Assembly: GCA_017882835.1 (NCBI GenBank)
Contig: JADGOU010000227.1
Span: 1-5,043 of the forward strand
Direction: 5' to 3'
DNA: 5,043 bases
Origin: Frankiaceae bacterium
Lineage (GTDB): Bacteria > Actinomycetota > Actinomycetes > JADGOU01
The notes beneath the pieces are model-generated. The model ran no database searches and had not been told where the DNA came from. It saw only the letters and a program-made list of their open reading frames with translations. The position numbers were made by a program, and so were the translations under genes. This document shows, piece by piece, positions 1 to 5,043 of this stretch (position 1 is the stretch's first letter; each line of letters opens with the position of its first letter).

Positions 1-894
1 CTCGACCATGGCGTACTCCCCGCTGACCTGGTAGGCGGCCACCGGTACGTCGACCTCGTCGGCCACCCGCCGGACGACATCGAGGTAGGCCATCGCCGGC
101 TTCACCATGACCGCGTCCGCGCCCTCGGCCAAATCGAGCCGCACCTCCCGCAGCGCCTCGGTGGAGTTCGCCGGGTCCTGCTGGTACGCCGCGCGGTCGC
201 CGAACGCCGGCGCGCACTCGGCCGCGTCCCGAAACGGGCCGTAAAACGCCGAGGCGTACTTGGCCGAATAGGCCAGGATCGCCACCTGCGGGAAGCCGGC
301 CTGGTCCAGCGCGCCCCGGATCGCGGCCACCTGACCGTCCATCATCCCGCTGGGCGCGATCACCTCCGAGCCGGCCGCCGCCTGGGCGACCGCCGCCGCG
401 GCGTAGCGCTCCAGCGTCGCGTCGTTGTCCACCTCGCCGGCGGGAGTCAGCAAGCCGCAGTGACCGTGGTCGGTGTACTCGTCCAGGCAGCAGTCGCTCA
501 TCAGCACGGTGGGACTGTTCGGGCCGCTGCCCAACTCGTCGGAAAGGTCGCGCAGCGCCACCTGGACCACGCCGTCCGGGTCGTCGGCGCCGCTGCCCCG
601 CGCGTCTTTGGCCGCGGGAACCCCGAACAGGATCAGCCCGCCCACGCCCGCCTCGACCGCGTCGTACGCCGCCTTGCGCAGCGAGTCGGGAGTGTGCTGG
701 ACGACACCCGGCATCGAGGCCACGGGTTGCGGCGCGGCGGTCCCCTCCTTGACGAACAGCGGGAGCACCAGGTCCGCCGGCGCCAGCGTGGTCTCGGCCG
801 CCAACCGGCGCAGTCCGGCGGTACGCCGCAGTCGCCGGGGTCGGCTCTGCGGAAACTCGGCCGGGCTGCCCCATCCCGTCCTGGACCCGGTCAC
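1..894 (-). CDS. hemB: Porphobilinogen synthase (delta-aminolevulinic acid dehydratase), 3' end cut by window edge
   Basis: HemB condenses two 5-aminolevulinate molecules into porphobilinogen in the cytoplasm. I translated 298 codons; the frame is still open at base 1 (last residues GEYAMVE), so roughly 25-35 residues are probably missing, judging from usual family length. Family landmarks are clear: RPRRLRRTAGLRRL near residues 18-31, LPLFVKEG at 44-51, the metal-binding segment at 133-147 (C135, C136, D138, H143, H145, C146), the Schiff-base lysines K212 in YSAKYAS and K265 in VMVKPAM, and GDRAAYQQDPAN around 232-243. The start is GTG at 894-892, the only in-frame start before the conserved region. 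It gives a 17-residue N-terminal lead and overlaps the hemD stop as GTGA. A G-rich run (901-906) lies 6 bases upstream, a weak ribosome site at best, so translation is probably coupled to hemD. The metal site lacks one of the three cysteines of the E. coli type (Asp138 instead). Identity is very secure; only completeness is limited. Confidence 0.97.
   Translation of the reverse strand, partial: MTGSRTGWGSPAEFPQSRPRRLRRTAGLRRLAAETTLAPADLVLPLFVKEGTAAPQPVASMPGVVQHTPDSLRKAAYDAVEAGVGGLILFGVPAAKDARGSGADDPDGVVQVALRDLSDELGSGPNSPTVLMSDCCLDEYTDHGHCGLLTPAGEVDNDATLERYAAAAVAQAAAGSEVIAPSGMMDGQVAAIRGALDQAGFPQVAILAYSAKYASAFYGPFRDAAECAPAFGDRAAYQQDPANSTEALREVRLDLAEGADAVMVKPAMAYLDVVRRVADEVDVPVAAYQVSGEYAMVE
891..894 (-). 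other. GTGA stop/start overlap, hemD to hemB
   Basis: The hemD TGA (893-891) overlaps the hemB GTG (894-892) within the same CGTCGTGAC context as at the hemA/hemC junction. Coupled translation of hemB after hemD is the likely consequence. Confidence 0.9.
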
Positions 895-2585
895 GACGTG
901 CCCCCCGCCGGAGCCCCCGCCGTACTGCTGGCCACCGCCGTACTGCTGGCCACCGCCGTACTGCTGGCCACTGGAGCCTTCTTGCGGGCGGGTCGGCGGC
1001 GCGTCTTCGACGTCGCCAACTCTCCGGTGCCGCCCGCCTCCCGCCGCTGCAGCGCGAAGGCGCCCAGCGCCTCGACCAACCCCGGAATGGACGCGGTCGG
1101 CGCCACTACGTCCACCCGCAGCCCCAGCTCCTGCGCCGTCTCGACGGTGCGCGGTCCGATCGCGGCCAGCACTGTCGACTCGTGCGGCTTGCCGGCGATG
1201 CCCACCAGGTTGCGCACGGTGGAGGAGGACGTGAACAGCACGGCGTCGAAACCGCCGCCCTTGAGCGCCTCGCGGATCTCCACTGGCGGGGGGGCCGCCC
1301 GCACCGTGCGGTACGCCGTGACGTCGTCCACCGCCCAGCCGCGCTCCTTCAGCCCGGCGACCAGGGTTTCGGTGGCGATGTCTGTCCGGGGCAGGAAGAC
1401 CCGGTCGATCGGGTCGAGCTCAGGGTCGTAGTGCGCCCACTCCGCCAGCAGACCCTCGCTGGACTGCTCCCCGGAGGGCACCAGCTCGGGCCTGATTCCG
1501 ACGGCCAGCAGCGCGTCCGCCGTGGCCGGCCCGAGGGCAGCCACCCGGACGCCGGCGAACGCTCGGGCGTCCAGCGCCAACTCCGCCAGCTTCTCCCAGA
1601 CCGCCCGAACGGCATTGACCGAAGTGAACGCGATCCACTGGTAGCGGCCGGAGACCAGGCCCTTGATCGCCCGGTCTAAGGGGGCCGGCGTACGCGGCGG
1701 CTCCACCGAGATCGTCGGCACCTCGACCGGGGTGGCCCCCAGCGCGCGCAGCCGCGCGGACAGGGCGCCGGCCTGCTCCTTGGTCCGCGGCACCAGCACC
1801 GTCCAGCCGAACAGCGGCCGGGTCTCGAACCAGGACAGCCGTTCGCGCAGATCAACGGCCGCCCCCACCACGGTGACCGTGGATCCGCTCAGGCCGGCGC
1901 CGGTCACGTCCGCCTCCACCTGATCCAGCGTGGAGACCACCGTGCGCTGCAGCGCGGTGGTGCCCGCAGCGATGACCGCGACCGGCGTGTTGCCGGCTCG
2001 GCCCTGTTCGAGCAGCCGGGTCGCGGCCTTGCCGACCCCGCCGCAGTCGCCGAGCAGGACGACGGTACCGGTGCCGGTGCCGAGTGCCCGCCAGTCCGCG
2101 GCCTGGACCGGGTCCGCGCCGGCCGAGCAGGTGGCGCCGGCTACCGTCACGCTGCTGGCGGCGTCGGCGGCGGTGGGCGGCACCCCGGCGTACGCCGGCA
2201 CCGCCAGCGCGGCGGACACCCCGGGAACCAGCTGCCACGACACCTTGGCACGGGCGAGGGCGTCGGCCTCGGCGGCTCCGGTGCCGAGCAGGAACGGGTC
2301 GCCGGGCAGCAGCCGGACGACCCGTCGACCGGCGCCGGCCAGCTCGACCAGCCTGCTAGCGACGTCTTGGTCCGTGGCCGGATCGGCGACATCGACGATT
2401 TCGGCGTCGGGCCGGCAGTGGTGCAGCACCGGCTCACACATCCGTCGGTCGGCTACGACCACGTCGGCTGCGCCGAGCAGCTCGGCGCCGCGCAAGGTCA
2501 ACAGCTCAGAGTCTCCGGGGCCGGCCCCGACCAGGGCGACGGATCCCGGGCCGGTGGCCGGGCCATCGGTGCGGATGCTAGTCAT
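891..2585 (-). CDS. hemD: Fused uroporphyrinogen-III C-methyltransferase-like / uroporphyrinogen-III synthase
   Basis: This is a 564-residue two-domain protein. Residues about 14-250 resemble SAM-dependent uroporphyrinogen-III methyltransferase (CobA/CysG type), the branch enzyme towards precorrin-2, siroheme and cobalamin: GAGPGDSELLTLRGAELL at 20-37, ADVVVADR at 40-47, GDPFLLGTG at 95-103, VPGVSAALAVPAYAG at 120-134, ASS at 143-145. Residues about 257-512 are uroporphyrinogen-III synthase, which inverts ring D and closes hydroxymethylbilane: VLVPRTKEQA at 263-272, FTSVNAV at 320-326, LPRTDIATETL at 398-408, AYRT at 424-427 (Tyr425 matches the conserved family Tyr), FTSSSTV at 451-457, IGPRT at 476-480. 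The tail (about 516-564) has a basic patch, KTRRRPARKK, then three VASSTA repeats. The start is ATG 2585-2583, inside the last codons of hemC (8-bp overlap), with a GGGAG site 5 bases upstream; the frame stays open further upstream only because it shadows hemC. The methyltransferase half has lost several typical residues, so its activity is uncertain. The synthase role is firm. Confidence 0.95.
   Translation of the reverse strand: MTSIRTDGPATGPGSVALVGAGPGDSELLTLRGAELLGAADVVVADRRMCEPVLHHCRPDAEIVDVADPATDQDVASRLVELAGAGRRVVRLLPGDPFLLGTGAAEADALARAKVSWQLVPGVSAALAVPAYAGVPPTAADAASSVTVAGATCSAGADPVQAADWRALGTGTGTVVLLGDCGGVGKAATRLLEQGRAGNTPVAVIAAGTTALQRTVVSTLDQVEADVTGAGLSGSTVTVVGAAVDLRERLSWFETRPLFGWTVLVPRTKEQAGALSARLRALGATPVEVPTISVEPPRTPAPLDRAIKGLVSGRYQWIAFTSVNAVRAVWEKLAELALDARAFAGVRVAALGPATADALLAVGIRPELVPSGEQSSEGLLAEWAHYDPELDPIDRVFLPRTDIATETLVAGLKERGWAVDDVTAYRTVRAAPPPVEIREALKGGGFDAVLFTSSSTVRNLVGIAGKPHESTVLAAIGPRTVETAQELGLRVDVVAPTASIPGLVEALGAFALQRREAGGTGELATSKTRRRPARKKAPVASSTAVASSTAVASSTAGAPAGGTS
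919..972. repeat. Three 18-bp tandem repeats in the hemD 3' end
   Basis: The plus-strand unit GCCGTACTGCTGGCCACC occurs at 919-936, 937-954 and 955-972, with one mismatch (final base of the third copy). On the coding strand it specifies three VASSTA hexapeptides in the HemD tail. The near-perfect copies suggest recent duplication or slippage. The unit is a multiple of three, so copy-number changes would keep the frame. The array ends only 25 bases before the hemB start codon. Confidence 0.95.
2578..2585 (-). other. 8-bp stop/start overlap, hemC to hemD
   Basis: The minus-strand octamer ATGACTAG holds the hemD ATG (2585-2583) and the hemC TAG stop (2580-2578). It is the only ATG start, the only TAG stop and the only overlap longer than 4 bp in the window, and it has the best internal ribosome site. 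Confidence 0.9.
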
Positions 2586-3630
2586 GCGCTCTCCCGGCTG
2601 AAGTCGACGCTGACGTCGAGGCTGGAGTGGAGGCTGGAGTGGAGGCTGGAGCCAAAGTGGGTGCGCGACCGGCCCGCGCGGCAACCGCGGACGTTCCCCC
2701 CGACGCCAGCAGCGCAGCCGCCCCGCGGTCGAGCATTCGGGCCGCGAGCCGACGACCGAGCTCCTCGGGTGCGGCCGGCGGGCCGGTCGCGGACAGTCGG
2801 ATCTCGGCCGAGCCGTCGATCGCCGTGACCACTGCCCGCAGGAAGATCTCCGGACCGTCGTCACCCTCGGCCACATCAGCGTAGGCGCCGACCGGCGCCG
2901 TACAGCCGGCTTCGAGCGTGGCGAGCAGCGCTCGCTCGGCTGCGACGGCCGCCCGGGAGTCGACGTGGTCGAGCGCCACCAGCGCCCGCAACAGGTCCTC
3001 GTCGGTGTCGTGCCCGACGCGGCACTCGACCGCGAGCGCACCCTGGGCCGGAGCCGGCAGCATCGACAGCGGGTCGAGGGTCTCGGTCACCGCACCCAGC
3101 CGTCCGAGGCGCTCCAGCCCGGCCCGAGCCAGCACGACCGCATCCAGCCGGCCGCCCGCCACCGCCGCCAGTCGGGTGTCGACGTTGCCCCGCACTCCCA
3201 CGACGTCGAGTCCGAGCCCGAGCGCCCGCAGCTGGGCGGTACGCCGCGGCGACCCGGTGCCCACCCGCGCCCCCACCGGCAGTTCGCCCAGCGTCAACCC
3301 GTCCCGGGCTACCAGCGCGTCGCGGGCATCCGCCCGCGGCGGCACCGCCGCCAACCGCAAGCCGGCGGCCGGAGCCGTCGGCAGATCCTTGTAGGAGTGC
3401 ACCGCCAGGTCGACCTCCCCGGCGAGCAGGGCGTCGCGGACGGCGGTGACGAAGACGCCGGTCCCACCGAGCTGGGCGATGGCGGCCGCCGAGCGATCGC
3501 CAACAGTGGTCACCGTGACCAGCTCCACCACCCGGCCGGTGCTGGCGGTGACGGCCGCCGCGACCGTCGCTGACTGCGTCCGGGCCAGCGCGCTGCCCCG
3601 GGTCCCCAGCCGCAGCGCCGGTGGCGTCAC
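2578..3630 (-). CDS. hemC: Hydroxymethylbilane synthase (porphobilinogen deaminase)
   Basis: HemC joins four porphobilinogen units head to tail on a covalent dipyrromethane cofactor, releasing hydroxymethylbilane for HemD. The 350-residue protein carries the expected landmarks: LRLGTRGSALAR at 6-17, HSYKDLPTAP at 78-87 with catalytic Asp82 after Lys81, VGTGSPRRTAQL at 123-134 and RGNVDTRL at 147-154 (substrate and cofactor carboxylate-binding arginines), LPAPAQGALAVE at 191-202, and EAGCTAPVGAYA at 240-251 with Cys243 as the cofactor attachment residue. The start is GTG at 3630-3628, overlapping the hemA stop as GTGA and placing the conserved LRLGTRGSALA at the usual distance from the N-terminus. 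The upstream bases are G-rich but show no clear AGGAGG, which suggests translational coupling to hemA. The protein is longer than the E. coli enzyme (about 313 residues, from memory) because of a 40-residue Ala-rich C-terminal tail containing PAST repeats; the catalytic domains are intact. Function is secure. Confidence 0.97.
   Translation of the reverse strand: MTPPALRLGTRGSALARTQSATVAAAVTASTGRVVELVTVTTVGDRSAAAIAQLGGTGVFVTAVRDALLAGEVDLAVHSYKDLPTAPAAGLRLAAVPPRADARDALVARDGLTLGELPVGARVGTGSPRRTAQLRALGLGLDVVGVRGNVDTRLAAVAGGRLDAVVLARAGLERLGRLGAVTETLDPLSMLPAPAQGALAVECRVGHDTDEDLLRALVALDHVDSRAAVAAERALLATLEAGCTAPVGAYADVAEGDDGPEIFLRAVVTAIDGSAEIRLSATGPPAAPEELGRRLAARMLDRGAAALLASGGTSAVAARAGRAPTLAPASTPASTPASTSASTSAGRAHD
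2591..2595 (-). promoter_or_regulatory. Ribosome binding site for hemD
   Basis: GGGAG on the minus strand ends 5 bases before the ATG at 2585. It includes the GGAG core of the consensus and is the clearest of the internal ribosome sites. It lies inside the end of hemC and decides the hemD start, since the frame stays open upstream. Confidence 0.65.
2618..2653. repeat. Three 12-bp tandem repeats in the hemC 3' end
   Basis: The plus-strand unit GAGGCTGGAGTG occurs at 2618-2629, 2630-2641 and 2642-2653 (the last differs in two bases), with a decayed fourth copy at 2606-2617 (four differences). On the coding strand it gives PAST/SAST tetrapeptides in the HemC tail. The array is 32 bases before the hemD start codon and stays in frame if copies are gained or lost. 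The plus strand is rich in GG pairs, the coding strand in CC pairs. Confidence 0.93.
3627..3630 (-). other. GTGA stop/start overlap, hemA to hemC
   Basis: The hemA TGA (3629-3627) overlaps the hemC GTG (3630-3628). The surrounding minus-strand 9-mer, CGTCGTGAC, is identical to that at the hemD/hemB junction. No strong ribosome site precedes it, which favours termination-reinitiation coupling. Confidence 0.9.
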
Positions 3631-4994
3631 GACGCCGCCCCGAGGTCGGCGGAGCCGTCCGTCGCGGGCCAGGCCCCGCCGGCCGCGGTGTCGAGGTCCG
3701 CGGTCAGGCTGGCCTGGGACATCACCGAGGGCATAGCCGGGTTCAGGCCGAACAGCTCCCGCAGCGCGTCGGCGTAGGTGTGGCCGCCCGGAAATTCGGC
3801 CAGTTCCTGCACCCGCACCGTGGGCGCATGCAGCAGCTTGTCGACCACCCGGCGAACCGTGGTCGCAACCTCGGCGCGGGCGCGGGCGTCCAGGTCCGGC
3901 AACCGGGCGGACAGCCGGAGCAGCTCGGCGTCAACCACGTCGGCCGCCTTGGATCGCAGCGCGACCACTGTCGGAGCGACTTGAACCGCCCGCTGCCAGG
4001 CGAGGAAGACGCTGACCTCCTCGGCCACGATGCACCGCACCGCCTCCACCTCGCGACCGGCCTGCGCGGTAGCCAGGGCCGCGCGCATCGACTCCAGGTC
4101 GGTCAGCGTGACGCCCGACAGCGCGCGGACACTCGGGTCGATGTCGCGGGGCAGCGCCAGGTCGAGCAGGAACACCGGCCGCCCGGCGCGGGCGCGGATC
4201 GCCGCGGTGAGCACGTTTGCCGGCAGCGCCAGCCCGGTCGCGCCGGTGGCGGAGACCACGATGTCGGCCTCCGTAAGGGCCGCCGGCAGACCATCCAGGC
4301 CGATGGCGTGGCCGTCCAGGGTTGCCGCCAGCCGGGCGGCGTTGGCCGCGGTGCGGTTGGCCACCACGATCGACCCGGCGCCGGCGCGGCGCAGCGAGGC
4401 CCCGGCGAGCGCACCCATCGGGCCGGCGCCGATCAGCAGCACCGACCGGCCGGCGAGTGAGCCCAAAGCCGCGCTGCCCGTCTCCAGACCCAGGGCAACC
4501 AGCGAGGCTCCGGCTCGGTCGATCCCGGTTTCGGTGCGCGCTCGCTTGCCGACCCGAAGCGCATGCTGAAACATCTCGTGCAGCACCCGCCCGGTGGCCG
4601 CCTCCCGCCGGGCGACGCCGTACGCCGAGCGCAGCTGGCCGAGGATCTGCGCCTCACCGACGACCATGGAGTCCAGACCGCAGGCCACCGTGAACAGGTG
4701 CTGGACGGCCCGGTCCTCGTAGTGCACGTAGAGGTACTCGGACAGGGCCTCCAGCGGCAGTCCGTTGATCGTCGCCAACAGGTCGGAGATCTCGCCGACA
4801 CCACCGTGGAACTTGTCCACGTCGGCGAAGACCTCGACCCGGTTGCAGGTGGAGAGCACGACCGCCTCCCGCACCGTGTGGCTGTCCCGCAGCGCGTGCA
4901 GCGCCTTCGGGACGTCGGCCGCCGTGATCGCCACCCGCTCGAGCACCCGGACCGGGGCGCTGTGGTGGCTCAGACCGACGACGAGGACACTCAC
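3627..4994 (-). CDS. hemA: Glutamyl-tRNA reductase
   Basis: HemA catalyses the NADPH-dependent reduction of glutamyl-tRNA(Glu) to glutamate-1-semialdehyde, the first committed step of the C5 pathway. Its usual partner HemL is not in this window. The 455-residue protein has the three family domains. The N-terminal catalytic domain begins VLVVGLSHHSAPV (3-15) and holds the nucleophile Cys50 in LSTCNRVE, with Thr49, Arg52, His99, Ser109, Glu114 and Gln120 at spacings matching the known active site; VACGLDSMVVGEAQILGQ spans 103-120. The nucleotide-binding domain has GAGPMG at 189-194, ANRT at 212-215 and LDLALPRDIDP at 277-287. The helical dimerisation domain runs about 320-417 and ends in LRELFGLN. 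A 38-residue non-conserved tail follows. The start is GTG 4994-4992; no other in-frame ATG, GTG or TTG lies upstream in the window, the N-terminus fits the family, and an AGGCGG site lies 7 bases upstream. The gene overlaps the preceding reading frame by GTGA. Direct control cannot be read from the window; if the upstream gene is rex, redox control is likely. Confidence 0.97.
   Translation of the reverse strand: MSVLVVGLSHHSAPVRVLERVAITAADVPKALHALRDSHTVREAVVLSTCNRVEVFADVDKFHGGVGEISDLLATINGLPLEALSEYLYVHYEDRAVQHLFTVACGLDSMVVGEAQILGQLRSAYGVARREAATGRVLHEMFQHALRVGKRARTETGIDRAGASLVALGLETGSAALGSLAGRSVLLIGAGPMGALAGASLRRAGAGSIVVANRTAANAARLAATLDGHAIGLDGLPAALTEADIVVSATGATGLALPANVLTAAIRARAGRPVFLLDLALPRDIDPSVRALSGVTLTDLESMRAALATAQAGREVEAVRCIVAEEVSVFLAWQRAVQVAPTVVALRSKAADVVDAELLRLSARLPDLDARARAEVATTVRRVVDKLLHAPTVRVQELAEFPGGHTYADALRELFGLNPAMPSVMSQASLTADLDTAAGGAWPATDGSADLGAAS
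4991..4994 (-). other. GTGA stop/start overlap, upstream gene to hemA
   Basis: The TGA stop of the partial upstream frame (4993-4991) shares bases with the GTG start of hemA (4994-4992). Such 4-bp overlaps typically allow ribosomes that finish one gene to begin the next. Confidence 0.6.
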
Positions 4995-5043
4995 GCGTGC
5001 ACCGCCTGTCGCGGCCTGGGCGACGCGACCGGCGACCCGGTGG
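4991..5043 (-). CDS. 3' end of the upstream gene, possibly rex (redox-sensing repressor)
   Basis: A frame enters from the right edge and ends in TGA at 4993-4991, giving 16 codons that read TGSPVASPRPRQAVHA. The stop overlaps the hemA start as GTGA, the same arrangement as at two other junctions in this operon. That is the main reason to treat it as a real gene end; the peptide itself has no recognisable motif and the two other minus-strand frames are also open over these 49 bases. In many actinobacteria the gene directly before hemA is rex, an NADH/NAD+-responsive repressor whose C-terminus is variable and Pro/Ala/Ser-rich. The rex assignment rests on that synteny alone, not on residues seen here. 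Confidence 0.5.
   Translation of the reverse strand, partial: TGSPVASPRPRQAVHA
5002..5007 (-). promoter_or_regulatory. Ribosome binding site for hemA
   Basis: AGGCGG on the minus strand lies 7 bases before the GTG start of hemA, five of six matches to AGGAGG. It supports the GTG at 4994 as the start and lies inside the last codons of the upstream gene. Confidence 0.6.

Noticed and set aside
840..878. ATG at 878-876 as an alternative hemB start
   Set aside because: It is out of frame with the conserved HemB sequence; the in-frame start is GTG at 894.
1288..1294. Run of seven G (C on the coding strand) within hemD as a phase-variable tract
   Set aside because: It encodes an ordinary Ala-Pro-Pro-Pro stretch in an intact frame, and runs of this length are expected by chance at this GC content.
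460..1431. Long plus-strand open frame opposite hemB and hemD
   Set aside because: It runs antisense across two certain genes and their junction, is Arg/Ala/Pro/Gly-rich with no recognisable domain, and is explained by high GC depleting stop codons. Its LLATAV repeats are the reverse complement of the hemD tail repeat.
1930..2601. Plus-strand open frame opposite the HemD methyltransferase domain
   Set aside because: Ser/Ala/Pro-rich shadow of a conserved coding region, with no motif.
2586..3041. Upstream extension of the hemD frame by 152 codons
   Set aside because: It lies wholly inside hemC in another frame, is Arg/Pro/Ser-rich and unlike any methyltransferase N-terminus. The ATG at 2585 with its ribosome site fits the family start.
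3621..4460. Plus-strand open frame of 279 residues opposite hemA
   Set aside because: Antisense shadow of the conserved hemA coding sequence; composition is Gln/Arg/Gly-rich without family motifs.
1..5043. tRNA or rRNA genes, CRISPR arrays, insertion sequences, terminators, riboswitches
   Set aside because: The whole window is occupied by overlapping coding sequence on one strand. I saw no transposase, no spaced direct repeats, and no intergenic space for leaders or terminators.

Overview
The window is a stretch of tetrapyrrole (heme/siroheme/cobalamin precursor) biosynthesis operon from a high-GC actinobacterium. Evidence for the lineage is the very GC-rich codon use, GTG starts, the gene order hemA-hemC-hemD-hemB, the fusion of a methyltransferase-like domain to uroporphyrinogen-III synthase, and actinobacterial protein signatures such as the HemB metal site with a CLDEYTDHGHCG core. 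I cannot name a genus from the sequence.

All genes are on the minus strand, so the operon reads from right to left. The order is: the last 16 codons of an upstream gene (probably rex, by known actinobacterial synteny; 5043-4991), hemA glutamyl-tRNA reductase (4994-3627), hemC hydroxymethylbilane synthase (3630-2578), hemD, a methyltransferase-like/uroporphyrinogen-III synthase fusion (2585-891), and hemB porphobilinogen synthase (894-1). HemB runs off the left edge after 298 codons. There are no intergenic bases. Every stop codon overlaps the next start, by 4 bp (GTGA) at three junctions and by 8 bp (ATGACTAG) at the fourth. The promoter and terminator must therefore lie outside the window.

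Together the genes cover most of the C5 route. HemA reduces glutamyl-tRNA to glutamate-1-semialdehyde. HemL, not in the window, makes 5-aminolevulinate. HemB condenses two aminolevulinates to porphobilinogen. HemC polymerises four of these to hydroxymethylbilane. The C-terminal half of HemD closes the ring to uroporphyrinogen III. The N-terminal half of HemD resembles the SAM-dependent enzyme that sends uroporphyrinogen III to precorrin-2, but several of its usual motifs have changed.

I see no undescribed system, mobile element, CRISPR array or RNA gene. The points worth a second look are small. HemC and HemD end in Ala/Ser/Thr repeat tails encoded by in-frame 12-bp and 18-bp tandem repeats. 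The HemD methyltransferase domain is diverged. HemB has a Cys/Asp metal site with an extra adjacent cysteine. Three of the four gene junctions use the same GTGA overlap.
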